Source of the DNA: an uncultured Rhodocyclaceae bacterium | GTDB taxonomy: Bacteria; Pseudomonadota; Gammaproteobacteria; Burkholderiales; Rhodocyclaceae | Reading direction: 5' to 3' | Assembly: GCA_900549295.1 (NCBI GenBank) | Contig: URNG01000017.1 | Span: 1-39,093 of the forward strand | Length of the DNA: 39,093 nucleotides | In this document: one piece after another, positions 1 through 8,845 of the stretch | Numbering within the stretch: position 1 is the first letter of the stretch | Layout: every line of letters begins with the position of its first letter | Program-made: the position numbers and the translations under genes | The notes under the pieces: model-generated | What the model was told of the DNA's origin: nothing | Database searches by the model: none | Seen by the model: the letters and a program-made list of their open reading frames with translations, nothing else

Positions 1-20
1 GGCTGGCAGGCGCGCCAGCC
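1..20 (-). terminator. Hairpin downstream of the DUF192 gene
   Basis: A 7-bp perfect inverted repeat (GGCTGGC / GCCAGCC) around a 6-nt loop lies about 45 nt beyond the stop of the minus-strand DUF192 gene. No T-run can be checked because the window begins here. It may be the stem of a terminator or simply an intergenic hairpin. Confidence 0.3.
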
Positions 21-64
21 AGCGTTCCCGGCCTTCCCTGCCCACTCCGTGCGCCATGACCGCC

Positions 65-553
65 TCAGCGCCCTTGTGGCGCGCGCTCCAGGCCGCGTAC
101 CTTGCTGCCTGCCGCGATGCCGCGCTGGCTGAACCAGCCCCGGTTCATTTCCAGCGCATAGCGCGCCGGGCGGCGGGCGCAGTGGTTTTCCTCGCTGCGT
201 GGCGTCATGTCGGCGATGTTGATGATGCGCCCTTCGCCGTCGAGAAAAGCCACGGAAAGGGGAATCAGCGTGTTGCGCATCCACATGCAATAGGTGTTGT
301 CCTGTGGGAAAACGAACAACATGCCGCGCTGGACGGGCATGGAGGTGCGGTGCATCAGGCCGGTTTGCCGCTCGGGATCGCGCGCGGCCACCTCGGCTTC
401 GACGCGGTGAAAACCGATGCTCAGTTCGATCTGCGGCATCGTCTGTTGCCGCATCGGCAATGCCTCCTGCGCGCCGACCGCGCCGGCCAGCAACGCACCC
501 GCCAACGCACCTGCCAACCGAGCGCCCGCCACCGCCAGACTATTTTTTCTCAT
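65..553 (-). CDS. DUF192 family secreted/periplasmic protein
   Basis: The 162-residue protein has an N-terminal signal sequence: basic start (MRKNS), a long Ala/Leu/Gly hydrophobic stretch, and likely cleavage near residue 28 (VGA-Q). The mature part is a typical DUF192 domain, with the motifs RQTGLMHRTSM, MLFVFPQDN and MWMRNTLIPLSVAFLD. The biochemical role of the family is not established. The start overlaps the stop of the upstream pseudouridine synthase gene as ATGA, and an AGGAAAG-like ribosome site precedes it, so the two genes are probably translationally coupled. The family call is firm; the function is unknown. Confidence 0.85.
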   Translation of the reverse strand: MRKNSLAVAGARLAGALAGALLAGAVGAQEALPMRQQTMPQIELSIGFHRVEAEVAARDPERQTGLMHRTSMPVQRGMLFVFPQDNTYCMWMRNTLIPLSVAFLDGEGRIINIADMTPRSEENHCARRPARYALEMNRGWFSQRGIAAGSKVRGLERAPQGR

Positions 554-1122
554 GCCTTCTTTCCTCGCAAAAATCCAATATCGCCTTCGTGTACACGCCA
601 TTCCCCCGGAGCCAGCCCGGCCAGCGTCGCCCGGCCGATGGCGGCGCGCACCAGCCGCAGCACCGGATAACCCACCGCCGCGCACATGCGCCGCACCTGC
701 CGGTTCTTGCCTTCGCGGATCACGATTTCCAGCCAGCTCGTCGGAATGGCGGCGCGCTGGCGGATGGGCGGATCGCGCTGCCACAGGCCGGGCGGCTCGT
801 CGATCCGGCGCGCCCGCGCCGGCTGCGCGGTGAATTCGCGCAAACGCACGCCCTGGCGCAAGCCTTCCAGCGCGGCCGCGTCGGGAATGCCTTCCACCTG
901 CGCCCAGTAAGTCTTGTCGAGCTTGTGGCGCGGCTCGGCGATCTGCGCCTGCAAGCGGCCATCGTCGGTGAGCAGCAGCAAGCCTTCGCTGTCGGCATCC
1001 AGCCGGCCGGCAACATAAACCTGCGGCAAAGGAATAAAATCGCGCAGTCCACGCCAGCGCCCTTCCGGCGTAAACTGGCTGAGTACGCCGTAAGGCTTGT
1101 TGAAGAAAACGATTTTCGCCAC
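550..1122 (-). CDS. rluE: 23S rRNA pseudouridine synthase, RluE-like
   Basis: The protein (190 residues from the GTG at 1122) belongs to the RsuA/RluB/E/F group of pseudouridine synthases, which isomerise specific uridines in rRNA. The opening FFNKPYGVLSQFTPEGRW is typical of RluE, which modifies U2457 of 23S rRNA in E. coli. The catalytic motif GRLDADSEGLLLLT places the nucleophilic Asp at residue 42. A second family motif, EGKNRQVRRM, lies in the C-terminal half. No S4 domain is present, as in RluE. An in-frame GTG at 1140 is an alternative start; neither has a strong ribosome site. The stop overlaps the DUF192 start by four bases. Confidence 0.85.
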   Translation of the reverse strand: MAKIVFFNKPYGVLSQFTPEGRWRGLRDFIPLPQVYVAGRLDADSEGLLLLTDDGRLQAQIAEPRHKLDKTYWAQVEGIPDAAALEGLRQGVRLREFTAQPARARRIDEPPGLWQRDPPIRQRAAIPTSWLEIVIREGKNRQVRRMCAAVGYPVLRLVRAAIGRATLAGLAPGEWRVHEGDIGFLRGKKA

Positions 1123-1212
1123 GCTGCCCGCACACCACACAAAAGCCGATGAAGGCCGGATTCTACGGCACCCATCGCGCAAACGCCCCCACTCTCCCCC
1201 GACCCCCGCTCC

Positions 1213-3486
1213 ATGCACCCCACACCCAGTCCCGACCACGGGCCGTCCGCCGCACTCCCCGAGCGCTGGCAGACTTTGCTTGCGCCGCATCTGGCGGCCG
1301 ACGACACCCTCCTTGCGTATCTGGTCACCGACCTCGATCAGCGCCTCTGTTTCGCACCGGGGCTGATCGCCGTCGGCGTGCAGCGTCTGTATGCCATGAC
1401 GGCGGACGGTCAGGCGCAAAGTTGGCCGCTGACGCCTGACCTGCGCCTGACGCATCACGACCACGCCGGCGTTGGCACGCTGGAACTGTTCGACGAACGG
1501 CAACGCCTCGCCGTGTGGCGCTACACCCTGGAGCACAACCTCGCCGCGCTGCGCCTCATCGCGGAATTCGACTTGCAGCGCACGGCGGCGCAGCGCCCGC
1601 CGGAAGAACTCTGCCCCAAATGCAAGGCGCCGATTCCGCCCGACACCGACGAATGCCCGGTCTGCACCCGCGAAAGCAACGTGGCACCCTCCACCTGGAC
1701 GCTCTTTCGCCTGTGGCGTTTCGCCCGCCCCTACCGCTGGCAATTGCTGTCCGGTTTCGTCCTCACCCTGCTCGCCACTGCGGCGCAACTGGTGCCGCCC
1801 TATCTGACCATGCCGCTGATGGACGAGGTGCTGATTCCCTTCCAGAACGGCCAGCCGATCGACTGGTCCCTGGTCGGCACGTATCTGGGCGGCCTCCTTG
1901 GCGCGGCGCTGCTCGCCTGGCTGCTCGGCTGGGCGCGCACCCTGATCCTGGCGCGGGTTTCGGAGCGCATGGGACGTGATTTGCGCACCACCACCTACCG
2001 GCATCTGCTCGGCCTGTCGCTCGAATATTTCGGCGGCAAGCGCACCGGCGACCTGATGGCGCGCATCGGCAGCGAAACCGACCGCATCAACATCTTCCTC
2101 TCGCTCGATCTGCTCAATTTCGCCACCGACGTGCTGATGATCGCCATGACGGCGGCCATTCTCTTTTCGATCAACCCCTGGCTGGCGCTGGTCACGCTCT
2201 TGCCGCTGCCGATCATCGGCTGGCTGATCCACGTCGTGCGCGAAAAACTGCGCACCGGCTTCGAGAAGATCGACCGCGTCTGGGCCGAAGTCACCAACGT
2301 GCTGGCCGACACCATCCCCGGCATTCGCGTGGTCAAGGCCTTCGCCCAGGAAAAGCGCGAGGCCGAGCGCTTCACCGCCGCCAACGAACACAATCTGGCG
2401 ATGAACGACAAGCTGAACCGAACCTGGTCGCTATTCACGCCGACCATCACCCTGCTTACCGAAGTGGGGCTGCTCGTCGTCTGGGCCTTCGGCATCTGGC
2501 AGATCGCCAGCGGCGATTCCACCGTCGGCACGCTCACCGCCTTTCTCGCCTACATTGGCCGCTTCTACACGCGGCTCGATTCGATGAGCCGCATCGTCTC
2601 GGCGACGCAGCGCGCCGCTTCCTCCACCAAGCGCATCTTCGACATTCTCGACCACGTTTCCAGCGTGCCGGAACCGGCGCAGCCGGTGCATCTCTCCCAG
2701 GTGCGCGGCCACATCGAACTGAAAAAAGCGTCTTTTCGCTACGGCACCCGCGCCGTGACGCAGGACGTCGATCTCGTCATCGAGCCGGGGGAAATGATCG
2801 GTCTGGTCGGACATTCCGGCTCGGGCAAATCGACGCTGGTCAATCTGATCTGCCGCTTTTACGACGTCAGCGCCGGGCAGATGCTGATCGACGGCATCGA
2901 CGTGCGTTCCGTGCCGGTGGCGGAATTCCGCAGCCACATCGGTCTGGTGTTGCAGGAGCCTTTCCTCTTCTTCGGCACCATCGCCGACAACATCGCCTAC
3001 GGCAAACCGGACGCCACGCGCGCCGAAATCATCGCCGCCGCCCGCGCCGCGCACGCCCACGAATTCATCCTGCGCCTGCCGCACGGTTACGATTCGCTGG
3101 TCGGCGAGCGCGGCCAGGGGCTGTCCGGCGGCGAGCGCCAGCGCATTTCGATTGCGCGGGCGCTTTTGATCGACCCGAAAATCCTCATCCTCGACGAAGC
3201 CACCTCGGCGGTGGATACCGAAACCGAGAAGGAAATCCAGAAGGCGCTCGACAATCTGGTCAAGGGCCGTACCACCATCGCCATCGCCCACCGGCTATCG
3301 ACGCTCAGGAAGGCCGACCGGCTGGTGGTAATGGATCGCGGCCGCATCGTCGAAATCGGCAATCACGATGCCCTGATGGCTGCCGAAGGGCATTACCACA
3401 AGCTCTACATGGCGCAGGCGCGTAATGTAGACACCGAAGCGCCGGAACCCGCCGCGCCGGATTTGTCCAAAACGCCCACGGCTTGA
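1213..3486 (+). CDS. Cyanophycin-associated ABC transporter (fused permease/ATPase)
   Basis: A 757-residue half-transporter of the exporter type. Residues about 1-130 form a soluble region with a pattern like bacterial PH-type domains (LLAYLVTDLDQRLCF, then GLIAVGVQRLYAMT). A zinc-ribbon-like motif follows, with Cys at 134, 137, 148 and 151 (CPKC...CPVC). The membrane domain spans roughly 175-450. The ATPase has Walker A GHSGSGKST at 533-541, signature LSGGERQR from 637 and Walker B ILILDEATSAVD around 657-668. Neighbours are a DUF1854 gene 10 nt downstream and two cyanophycin synthetases, an arrangement known in cyanophycin-making betaproteobacteria. The transported substrate is unknown; an amino acid or dipeptide link is only inference. 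The leader before the ATG is C-rich with no ribosome site. Confidence 0.9.
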   Translation: MHPTPSPDHGPSAALPERWQTLLAPHLAADDTLLAYLVTDLDQRLCFAPGLIAVGVQRLYAMTADGQAQSWPLTPDLRLTHHDHAGVGTLELFDERQRLAVWRYTLEHNLAALRLIAEFDLQRTAAQRPPEELCPKCKAPIPPDTDECPVCTRESNVAPSTWTLFRLWRFARPYRWQLLSGFVLTLLATAAQLVPPYLTMPLMDEVLIPFQNGQPIDWSLVGTYLGGLLGAALLAWLLGWARTLILARVSERMGRDLRTTTYRHLLGLSLEYFGGKRTGDLMARIGSETDRINIFLSLDLLNFATDVLMIAMTAAILFSINPWLALVTLLPLPIIGWLIHVVREKLRTGFEKIDRVWAEVTNVLADTIPGIRVVKAFAQEKREAERFTAANEHNLAMNDKLNRTWSLFTPTITLLTEVGLLVVWAFGIWQIASGDSTVGTLTAFLAYIGRFYTRLDSMSRIVSATQRAASSTKRIFDILDHVSSVPEPAQPVHLSQVRGHIELKKASFRYGTRAVTQDVDLVIEPGEMIGLVGHSGSGKSTLVNLICRFYDVSAGQMLIDGIDVRSVPVAEFRSHIGLVLQEPFLFFGTIADNIAYGKPDATRAEIIAAARAAHAHEFILRLPHGYDSLVGERGQGLSGGERQRISIARALLIDPKILILDEATSAVDTETEKEIQKALDNLVKGRTTIAIAHRLSTLRKADRLVVMDRGRIVEIGNHDALMAAEGHYHKLYMAQARNVDTEAPEPAAPDLSKTPTA

Positions 3487-3496
3487 GGAAATGCGC

Positions 3497-3958
3497 ATGA
3501 ATTTCAAACTGCAACGCGACGCCCTGGGCCGCCTCGTCCTGAGTACCGCCGACGGCGAGCGACACGTCGGAGTCACGCCGGTACGCGCCTTTCCCATCGC
3601 CGCCCCGGATGAAGGGCTGGCCCTCATCAGCCCGGACGGTCGCGAAATCGCCTGGGCCGACCGGCTGGCCGACCTGCCCGGCGAAACTCGCCAACTGATC
3701 GAAGAAGACCTCGCCAGCCGCGAATTCGTGCCGGAAATCGAGCAGCTCGTCAGCGTTTCCAGCTTCGCCTGCCCGAGCGCCTGGCAAGTGCGCACCAACC
3801 GGGGCGACACCACGCTCACCCTGAAAGGCGAGGAGGACATCCGCCGCCTGTCCGCCACCCGGCTGCTCATCGCCGACAAGAACGGCATCGAATACCTGAT
3901 CCGCGACCTCAGCCAACTCGACCGCGGCAGCCGCAAGCTGCTCGACCGTTTTCTCTGA
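3497..3958 (+). CDS. DUF1854 family protein, cyanophycin-associated
   Basis: A small soluble protein of about 153 residues with no signal peptide or membrane segment, matching DUF1854, a family found beside the ABC transporter upstream of cphA genes. Recognisable parts are the N-terminal MNFKLQRDALGRLVL, the central ALISPDGREIAW and the C-terminal LIADKNGIEYLIRDLSQLD. Its molecular role is not known; the fixed pairing suggests a partner or regulator of the transporter. I prefer the ATG at 3497 because GAGGA at 3485-3489 is 7 nt upstream of it. An ATG six bases earlier (3491) would sit too close to that site. Confidence 0.85.
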   Translation: MNFKLQRDALGRLVLSTADGERHVGVTPVRAFPIAAPDEGLALISPDGREIAWADRLADLPGETRQLIEEDLASREFVPEIEQLVSVSSFACPSAWQVRTNRGDTTLTLKGEEDIRRLSATRLLIADKNGIEYLIRDLSQLDRGSRKLLDRFL

Positions 3959-3993
3959 CGCCCCCTTCCACACCACATCTCCCTCCCTCCACC

Positions 3994-6237
3994 ATGAGCC
4001 ACCACGACATCCGCATCATCAAGCAGTTTTCCCTGCGCGGCCCGAGCATCTGGACTTATCCGCCCAGTCTGGAAACCTGGATCGACATCGGCGACCTGGA
4101 AGCCCTGCCTTCCAACAAGATTCCCGGCCTCTACGAGCGCCTCACCGCCTGGCTGCCCAGCCTGATCGAACACCGCTGCAATTACGACGAGCGCGGCGGC
4201 TTCCTGCGCCGCTTGCAGGAAGGCACCTGGGCCGGTCATATCCTGGAGCACATCGTGCTGGAGCTGATGAGCCTCGCCGGCCTGCCGGACGGTTTCGGGC
4301 GCACCCGCGAAACCACGACCAGCGGCGTCTACAAACTCATCGTCAGCGATTTCCACGGCGAATGCACGCGGCTGGCGCTGGAACAGGGGCGCGAATTGCT
4401 GCTCGCCGCCATCAACGATCAAACCTACGATCTAGCTGCCGCCAACAAGGCGCTGCGGCGCAAGGTGGATCGCAAATACCTCGGCCCTTCCACCGCCGCC
4501 ATCGTCGAAGCCGCCGAGGCGCGCAAGATTCCGCACATCCGCCTGCTCGACGACGGCAATCTGGTGCAGCTCGGCTACGGGGCCGCCATGCGCCGCATCT
4601 GGACGGCGGAAACCGACCAGACCAGCGCCATCGCCGAAACCATCTCGCGCGACAAGGACTTGACCAAGGAACTGATCGCCGCCGCCGGCGTGCCGGTGCC
4701 GGAGGGGCGCGAGGTCGACAGCGCCGACGACGCGGTGGATGCCGCCGAGGACATCGGTTACCCGGTGGTGGTCAAACCCACCGACGGCAACCACGGGCGC
4801 GGCGTTTTCATCGACCTGGTCAGCCCCGAAGCCGTGCGCAAGGCTTACGCCATCGCCGTCGATGAAGGCTCCGGCGTGCTGGTCGAGCGCTCCATCGCCG
4901 GCAGCGAGCACCGCCTGCTGGTGGTGGGCGACAAACTGGTGGCGGCCAACCGCAGCGACCTCATCACCGTCACCGGCGATGGCCGCTCGAGCGTGCTTGA
5001 ACTGATCGCCACTCAGGTCAACAGCGACCCCCGGCGCGGCGAAAGCGAACTGCACCCGCTCTCCATCATCCGCATCGACACCGCCGCCCGCATCGAACTC
5101 GAACGCCAGGGCCTGAGCGACGACAGCGTGCCGGCAGCCGGGCGCGAAGTGCTGATCCAGCGCAACGCCAACCATGCCTTCGACTGCACCGACGAAGTCC
5201 ATCCCGAAACCGCCGCCATCGCCGCGCTGGCGGCGCGCGTGGTGGGCCTGGACATCGCCGGCATCGACCTCGTCTGCCGGGACATTGCCCTGCCGCTGGC
5301 CGCCCAGGGCGGCGCCATCGTCGAGGTGAATGCCGGACCGAGCCTGCTCATGCACCTCAAACCGGGCATCGGCAAGCCGCGCCCGGTCGGTCAGGCCATC
5401 GTGGACAACCTGTTCGCCGCCGGGCGCGGCGGGCGCATTCCGCTCATCGGCGTCTCCGGCTCGCGCGGCAAGACGCCGGTCGCCCGCCTCACCGCCCACA
5501 TGCTGCACCTGTCCGGCCTGCGCAGCGGGCTGGCGTGCAGCGACGGGCTGTTTCTCGGCAACCGCCGCATCCAGAGCAAGGATGCCGCCAACCGGGACGG
5601 CGGGCGGCGGCTCCTGCTCAACCGCAGCGTCGATGCGGCGGTGATCGAGAACGGCAGCCGCGTCATCCTCGGCCAGGGCCTGCCTTACGACCGCTGCCAG
5701 ATCGGCATCGTCACCAACGTGCTGCCGGATGCGGAAGACCTCGCCGAATGGGACGTCCAGCCCACCGGCAGCGAGTACTACACCACCTGGCGCGCCACTT
5801 ACCGCACCCAGGTCGACGTCATCCTCGCCAGCGGCGTCGCCGTGCTCAATGCAGAAGACCCGCTGACGGAAGATTTCATGCCCCTGTGCGACGGCGAGGT
5901 CATCCTCTTCGCCACCGATCCCGATGCGCCACTGCTCGACGCCCACCTCGCCGCCGGCAAGCGCGCCGTCTACATCAGCGAAAGCCGCCTCTACCTGGGC
6001 AGCGGCGCGGAGGAAAGCCGCCTCTGCCGGCTGGCCGACGTGCCTTTCATCGGCAAGGACAAGCGCCCGCACGCCATCGCCGCCGCGCTGGCCGCCGTGG
6101 CCGCCGCCTGGGGACTGGGGCTGTCGCAGGACGTGATCGTCACCGGCCTGCGCACCTACGGCCTCGACCTCGCCGACCCCTTCGCCCTTCTGCCGCGCCG
6201 CACCCGCAAGGCCGCCCATCTCGCCAACCGCATCTGA
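3994..6237 (+). CDS. Cyanophycin synthetase paralogue, C-terminally short (CphA'/CphA2-like)
   Basis: A 747-residue protein alignable with the neighbouring CphA. It keeps the N-terminal domain and the ATP-grasp domain (VVVKPTDGNHGRG, then IVEVNAGPSLLMHL), which in CphA activates and adds the Asp backbone. The Mur-ligase-like part is altered. A P-loop GSRGKT remains at 489-494, but the ETARGG motif of CphA is ENGSRV here (552-557), and its Asp-His pair (573-574 of CphA) is replaced by Glu-Asp at 581-582. The protein also ends soon after the central Mur domain and lacks the C-terminal Mur domain. Cyanobacterial CphA2, also short, condenses beta-Asp-Arg dipeptides with a single active ATP site. 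By analogy this may do the same, or help the full-length enzyme. The leader is pyrimidine-rich, without a ribosome site. Confidence 0.9.
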   Translation: MSHHDIRIIKQFSLRGPSIWTYPPSLETWIDIGDLEALPSNKIPGLYERLTAWLPSLIEHRCNYDERGGFLRRLQEGTWAGHILEHIVLELMSLAGLPDGFGRTRETTTSGVYKLIVSDFHGECTRLALEQGRELLLAAINDQTYDLAAANKALRRKVDRKYLGPSTAAIVEAAEARKIPHIRLLDDGNLVQLGYGAAMRRIWTAETDQTSAIAETISRDKDLTKELIAAAGVPVPEGREVDSADDAVDAAEDIGYPVVVKPTDGNHGRGVFIDLVSPEAVRKAYAIAVDEGSGVLVERSIAGSEHRLLVVGDKLVAANRSDLITVTGDGRSSVLELIATQVNSDPRRGESELHPLSIIRIDTAARIELERQGLSDDSVPAAGREVLIQRNANHAFDCTDEVHPETAAIAALAARVVGLDIAGIDLVCRDIALPLAAQGGAIVEVNAGPSLLMHLKPGIGKPRPVGQAIVDNLFAAGRGGRIPLIGVSGSRGKTPVARLTAHMLHLSGLRSGLACSDGLFLGNRRIQSKDAANRDGGRRLLLNRSVDAAVIENGSRVILGQGLPYDRCQIGIVTNVLPDAEDLAEWDVQPTGSEYYTTWRATYRTQVDVILASGVAVLNAEDPLTEDFMPLCDGEVILFATDPDAPLLDAHLAAGKRAVYISESRLYLGSGAEESRLCRLADVPFIGKDKRPHAIAAALAAVAAAWGLGLSQDVIVTGLRTYGLDLADPFALLPRRTRKAAHLANRI

Positions 6238-6256
6238 TCCTCACGACAAGACCATC

Positions 6257-8845
6257 ATGGACGTTTCCCGCATTCGCGCCTTGCGCGGCCCCAATCTGTG
6301 GAGCCGCCACACCGCCATTCAGGCCATCATCACCTGCGCCGACGACGAGCAGGCCATCGCCCGCCTGCCCGGCTTCGAAACCCGCCTGCGCGCCCGCTTC
6401 CCCGAGCTGGGCGAACTGATCCCCACCGACCATCTGGACAGCGTGTCCATGGCGCACGCCCTGGAATACGCCGCTCTCGGCCTGCAAGCGCAGGCCGGCT
6501 GCCCGGTCACCTTCAGCCGCACCACGCAGACGGTCGAGGCCGGCGTCTATCAGGTCGTCGTCGAATACACCGAGGAAGAAGTCGGCCGGCTCGCCTTCGA
6601 GCGCGCCGAGCAGCTTTGTCTGGCCGCCCGCAACGACGCGCCCTTCGACCTCGAAGCCACGCTCAAGGAATTGCGCGACCTCGACGAGGACATCCGCCTC
6701 GGCCCCTCGACCGGCGCCATCGTCGCCGCGGCCCAGGCGCGCAACATCCCCATCCGCCGCCTGACGCAAGGCAGCCTCGTCCAATTGGGCTGGGGCAGCA
6801 GGCAAAAACGCATCCAGGCCGCCGAAACCAGCTTCACCAGCGCCATTGCCGAAGCCATCGCGCAGGACAAGGAACTCACCAAGCAACTGCTGCACGCCGC
6901 CGGCGTCGCCGTTCCCTTTGGCCGCCCAGTGGAAGACGAGGACGACGCTTGGGCCGCCGCGCAGGAAATCGGCCTGCCGGTCGTGGTCAAGCCGCAGGAC
7001 GGCAACCAGGGCAAGGGCATTTCGGTCAATCTGACCAGCGAGGCGCAGGTGCGGCAGGCTTACCGCGTCGCCATCGAATTCCGCGACAGCATCATGGTCG
7101 AGCGCTTCCTGCCCGGCCACGATTACCGCCTGCTGGTGATCGGCGACAAGCTGATCGCCGCCGCCCGCCGCGAACCGCCGCTGGTGATCGGCGACGGCAC
7201 GCACAGCGTGCGCGAACTGGTGGACATCGTGAACAGCGACCCGCGCCGCTCGGACGGCCACGCCACCTCGCTGACCAAGATCCGCTTCGACGACATCGCG
7301 CTGGCCCGGCTGGCCGAGCAGGGCTATGCCGCCGACAGCGTGCCGGAGCGCGGCGCGCGCGTCATCCTGCGCAACAACGCCAACCTGTCCACCGGCGGCA
7401 CCGCCACCGACGTCACCGACGACGTGCACCCGGAACTCGCCGCCGCCGCCGTGGCCGCCGCGCAGACCGTCGGGCTGGACATCGCCGGTATCGACGTGGT
7501 CTGCGAAACCATGCTCAAGCCGCTCGAAGCGCAAGGCGGCGGCATCGTCGAAGTCAACGCCGCGCCGGGCCTGCGCATGCACCTCGCCCCTTCCTTCGGC
7601 AAGGGCCGCCCGGTCGGCGAGGCCATCATCGCCATGATGTACCCGGAAGACGCCGCCGGCCGCGTAGACAATGGCCGCATCCCGGTCGTCGCGGTCACCG
7701 GCACCAACGGCAAAACCACCACCAGCCGCCTGATCGGCCGCATTTTCGAGGAAAACGGCCTGCGCGTCGGCATGACCAGCACCGACGGCATCTACGTGCA
7801 GAACCGGCGCATCGACGACGGCGACTGCTCCGGCCCGAGAAGCGCCCGCAACGTGCTGGCGCACCCCGACGTCGACGCCGCCGTGCTGGAAACGGCGCGC
7901 GGCGGGCTGCTGCGCGAAGGGCTTGGCTTCGACATGTGCGACGTGGCGGTGGTCACCAACATCGGCCTGGGCGACCATCTGGGCCTCAATTACATCACCA
8001 CTGTGCACGATCTGGCGGTCATCAAGCGAGTGATCGTCGAGAACGTCGCCCCCACCGGCAGCGCCGTGCTCAATGCCGCCGACCCGGTAGTGGCGGCGAT
8101 GGCCCCGCACTGTCCGGGGCAGGTCATTTTCTTCGCCCTCGACCCGCTGCACCCGGTGCTCGCCACCCACCGCGCCCAGGGCAAACGCGTGCTCTACGTC
8201 GAAAAAGGCGACATCGTCTGCGGCGAGGGACGCAAGAAGCAGCGCCTGCCGCTCGCCGGCATCCCGCTCACCCGCAACGGCAGCATCGGCTTCCAGGTCG
8301 AGAACGCGATGGCCGCCATCGCCACCGCCTGGGCACTCGGCTACGAATGGGACAGTATCGAGCGCGCCCTGAAAGGTTTCGTCAGCGACGCCAGCACCGC
8401 GCCTGGCCGCTTCAACGTGTTCGATTACCAGGGGGCCACCCTGATCGCCGACTACGGCCACAACCCGGACGCCATGCTGGCCCTGGTGCGCGCCGTCGAC
8501 GCCATGCCCGCCAACAAGCGCCTGGTCGTCATCAGCGGCGCCGGCGACCGGCGCGACGAGGACATCCGCCAGCAAACCGAAATCCTCGGCACCGCCTTCG
8601 ACGAAGCGGTGCTGTACCAGGACGCCTGCCAGCGCGGCCGCGCCGACGGCGAAGTCATCGCCCTGCTGCGCGACGGCCTGAAGGACGCCAAGCGGGTGCG
8701 CCACGTCGAAGCCATCACCGGCGAATTCCTCGCCATCGACACCGCGCTCACCCGCCTGCAAGCCGGCGACCTCTGCCTGATCCTGATCGACCAAGTGGAA
8801 GAAGCCCTCGCCCACATCGCCCGCCGCATCGCCGAACGCCCATGA
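6257..8845 (+). CDS. cphA: Cyanophycin synthetase CphA
   Basis: The 862-residue protein has the full CphA architecture: N-terminal domain (about 1-160), ATP-grasp domain (VVVKPQDGNQGKG; IVEVNAAPGLRMHLAPSFGKG) and a complete Mur-ligase-like domain with P-loop GTNGKTT at 482-488, ETARGG at 545-550, D573-H574 and a C-terminal domain containing ADYGHNPDA and GAGDRRDED. CphA makes multi-L-arginyl-poly-L-aspartate without a template, adding Asp to the backbone and Arg to the side chains, with ATP used for each step. The gene lies 19 nt after the short paralogue and overlaps the next gene by ATGA, so it is in the middle of an operon. No cyanophycinase is encoded in the window. Confidence 0.96.
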   Translation: MDVSRIRALRGPNLWSRHTAIQAIITCADDEQAIARLPGFETRLRARFPELGELIPTDHLDSVSMAHALEYAALGLQAQAGCPVTFSRTTQTVEAGVYQVVVEYTEEEVGRLAFERAEQLCLAARNDAPFDLEATLKELRDLDEDIRLGPSTGAIVAAAQARNIPIRRLTQGSLVQLGWGSRQKRIQAAETSFTSAIAEAIAQDKELTKQLLHAAGVAVPFGRPVEDEDDAWAAAQEIGLPVVVKPQDGNQGKGISVNLTSEAQVRQAYRVAIEFRDSIMVERFLPGHDYRLLVIGDKLIAAARREPPLVIGDGTHSVRELVDIVNSDPRRSDGHATSLTKIRFDDIALARLAEQGYAADSVPERGARVILRNNANLSTGGTATDVTDDVHPELAAAAVAAAQTVGLDIAGIDVVCETMLKPLEAQGGGIVEVNAAPGLRMHLAPSFGKGRPVGEAIIAMMYPEDAAGRVDNGRIPVVAVTGTNGKTTTSRLIGRIFEENGLRVGMTSTDGIYVQNRRIDDGDCSGPRSARNVLAHPDVDAAVLETARGGLLREGLGFDMCDVAVVTNIGLGDHLGLNYITTVHDLAVIKRVIVENVAPTGSAVLNAADPVVAAMAPHCPGQVIFFALDPLHPVLATHRAQGKRVLYVEKGDIVCGEGRKKQRLPLAGIPLTRNGSIGFQVENAMAAIATAWALGYEWDSIERALKGFVSDASTAPGRFNVFDYQGATLIADYGHNPDAMLALVRAVDAMPANKRLVVISGAGDRRDEDIRQQTEILGTAFDEAVLYQDACQRGRADGEVIALLRDGLKDAKRVRHVEAITGEFLAIDTALTRLQAGDLCLILIDQVEEALAHIARRIAERP

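Noticed and set aside
5446..6237. Frameshift explaining the short CphA paralogue
   Set aside because: The frame stays protein-like to its stop, the next gene begins 19 nt later, and no remnant of a C-terminal Mur domain is found in other frames.
6140..8815. Very long minus-strand frame (891 codons) opposite cphA
   Set aside because: It is a mirror of the GC-rich cphA coding frame, with low-complexity Ala/Gly/Val/Asp composition and no recognisable motif.
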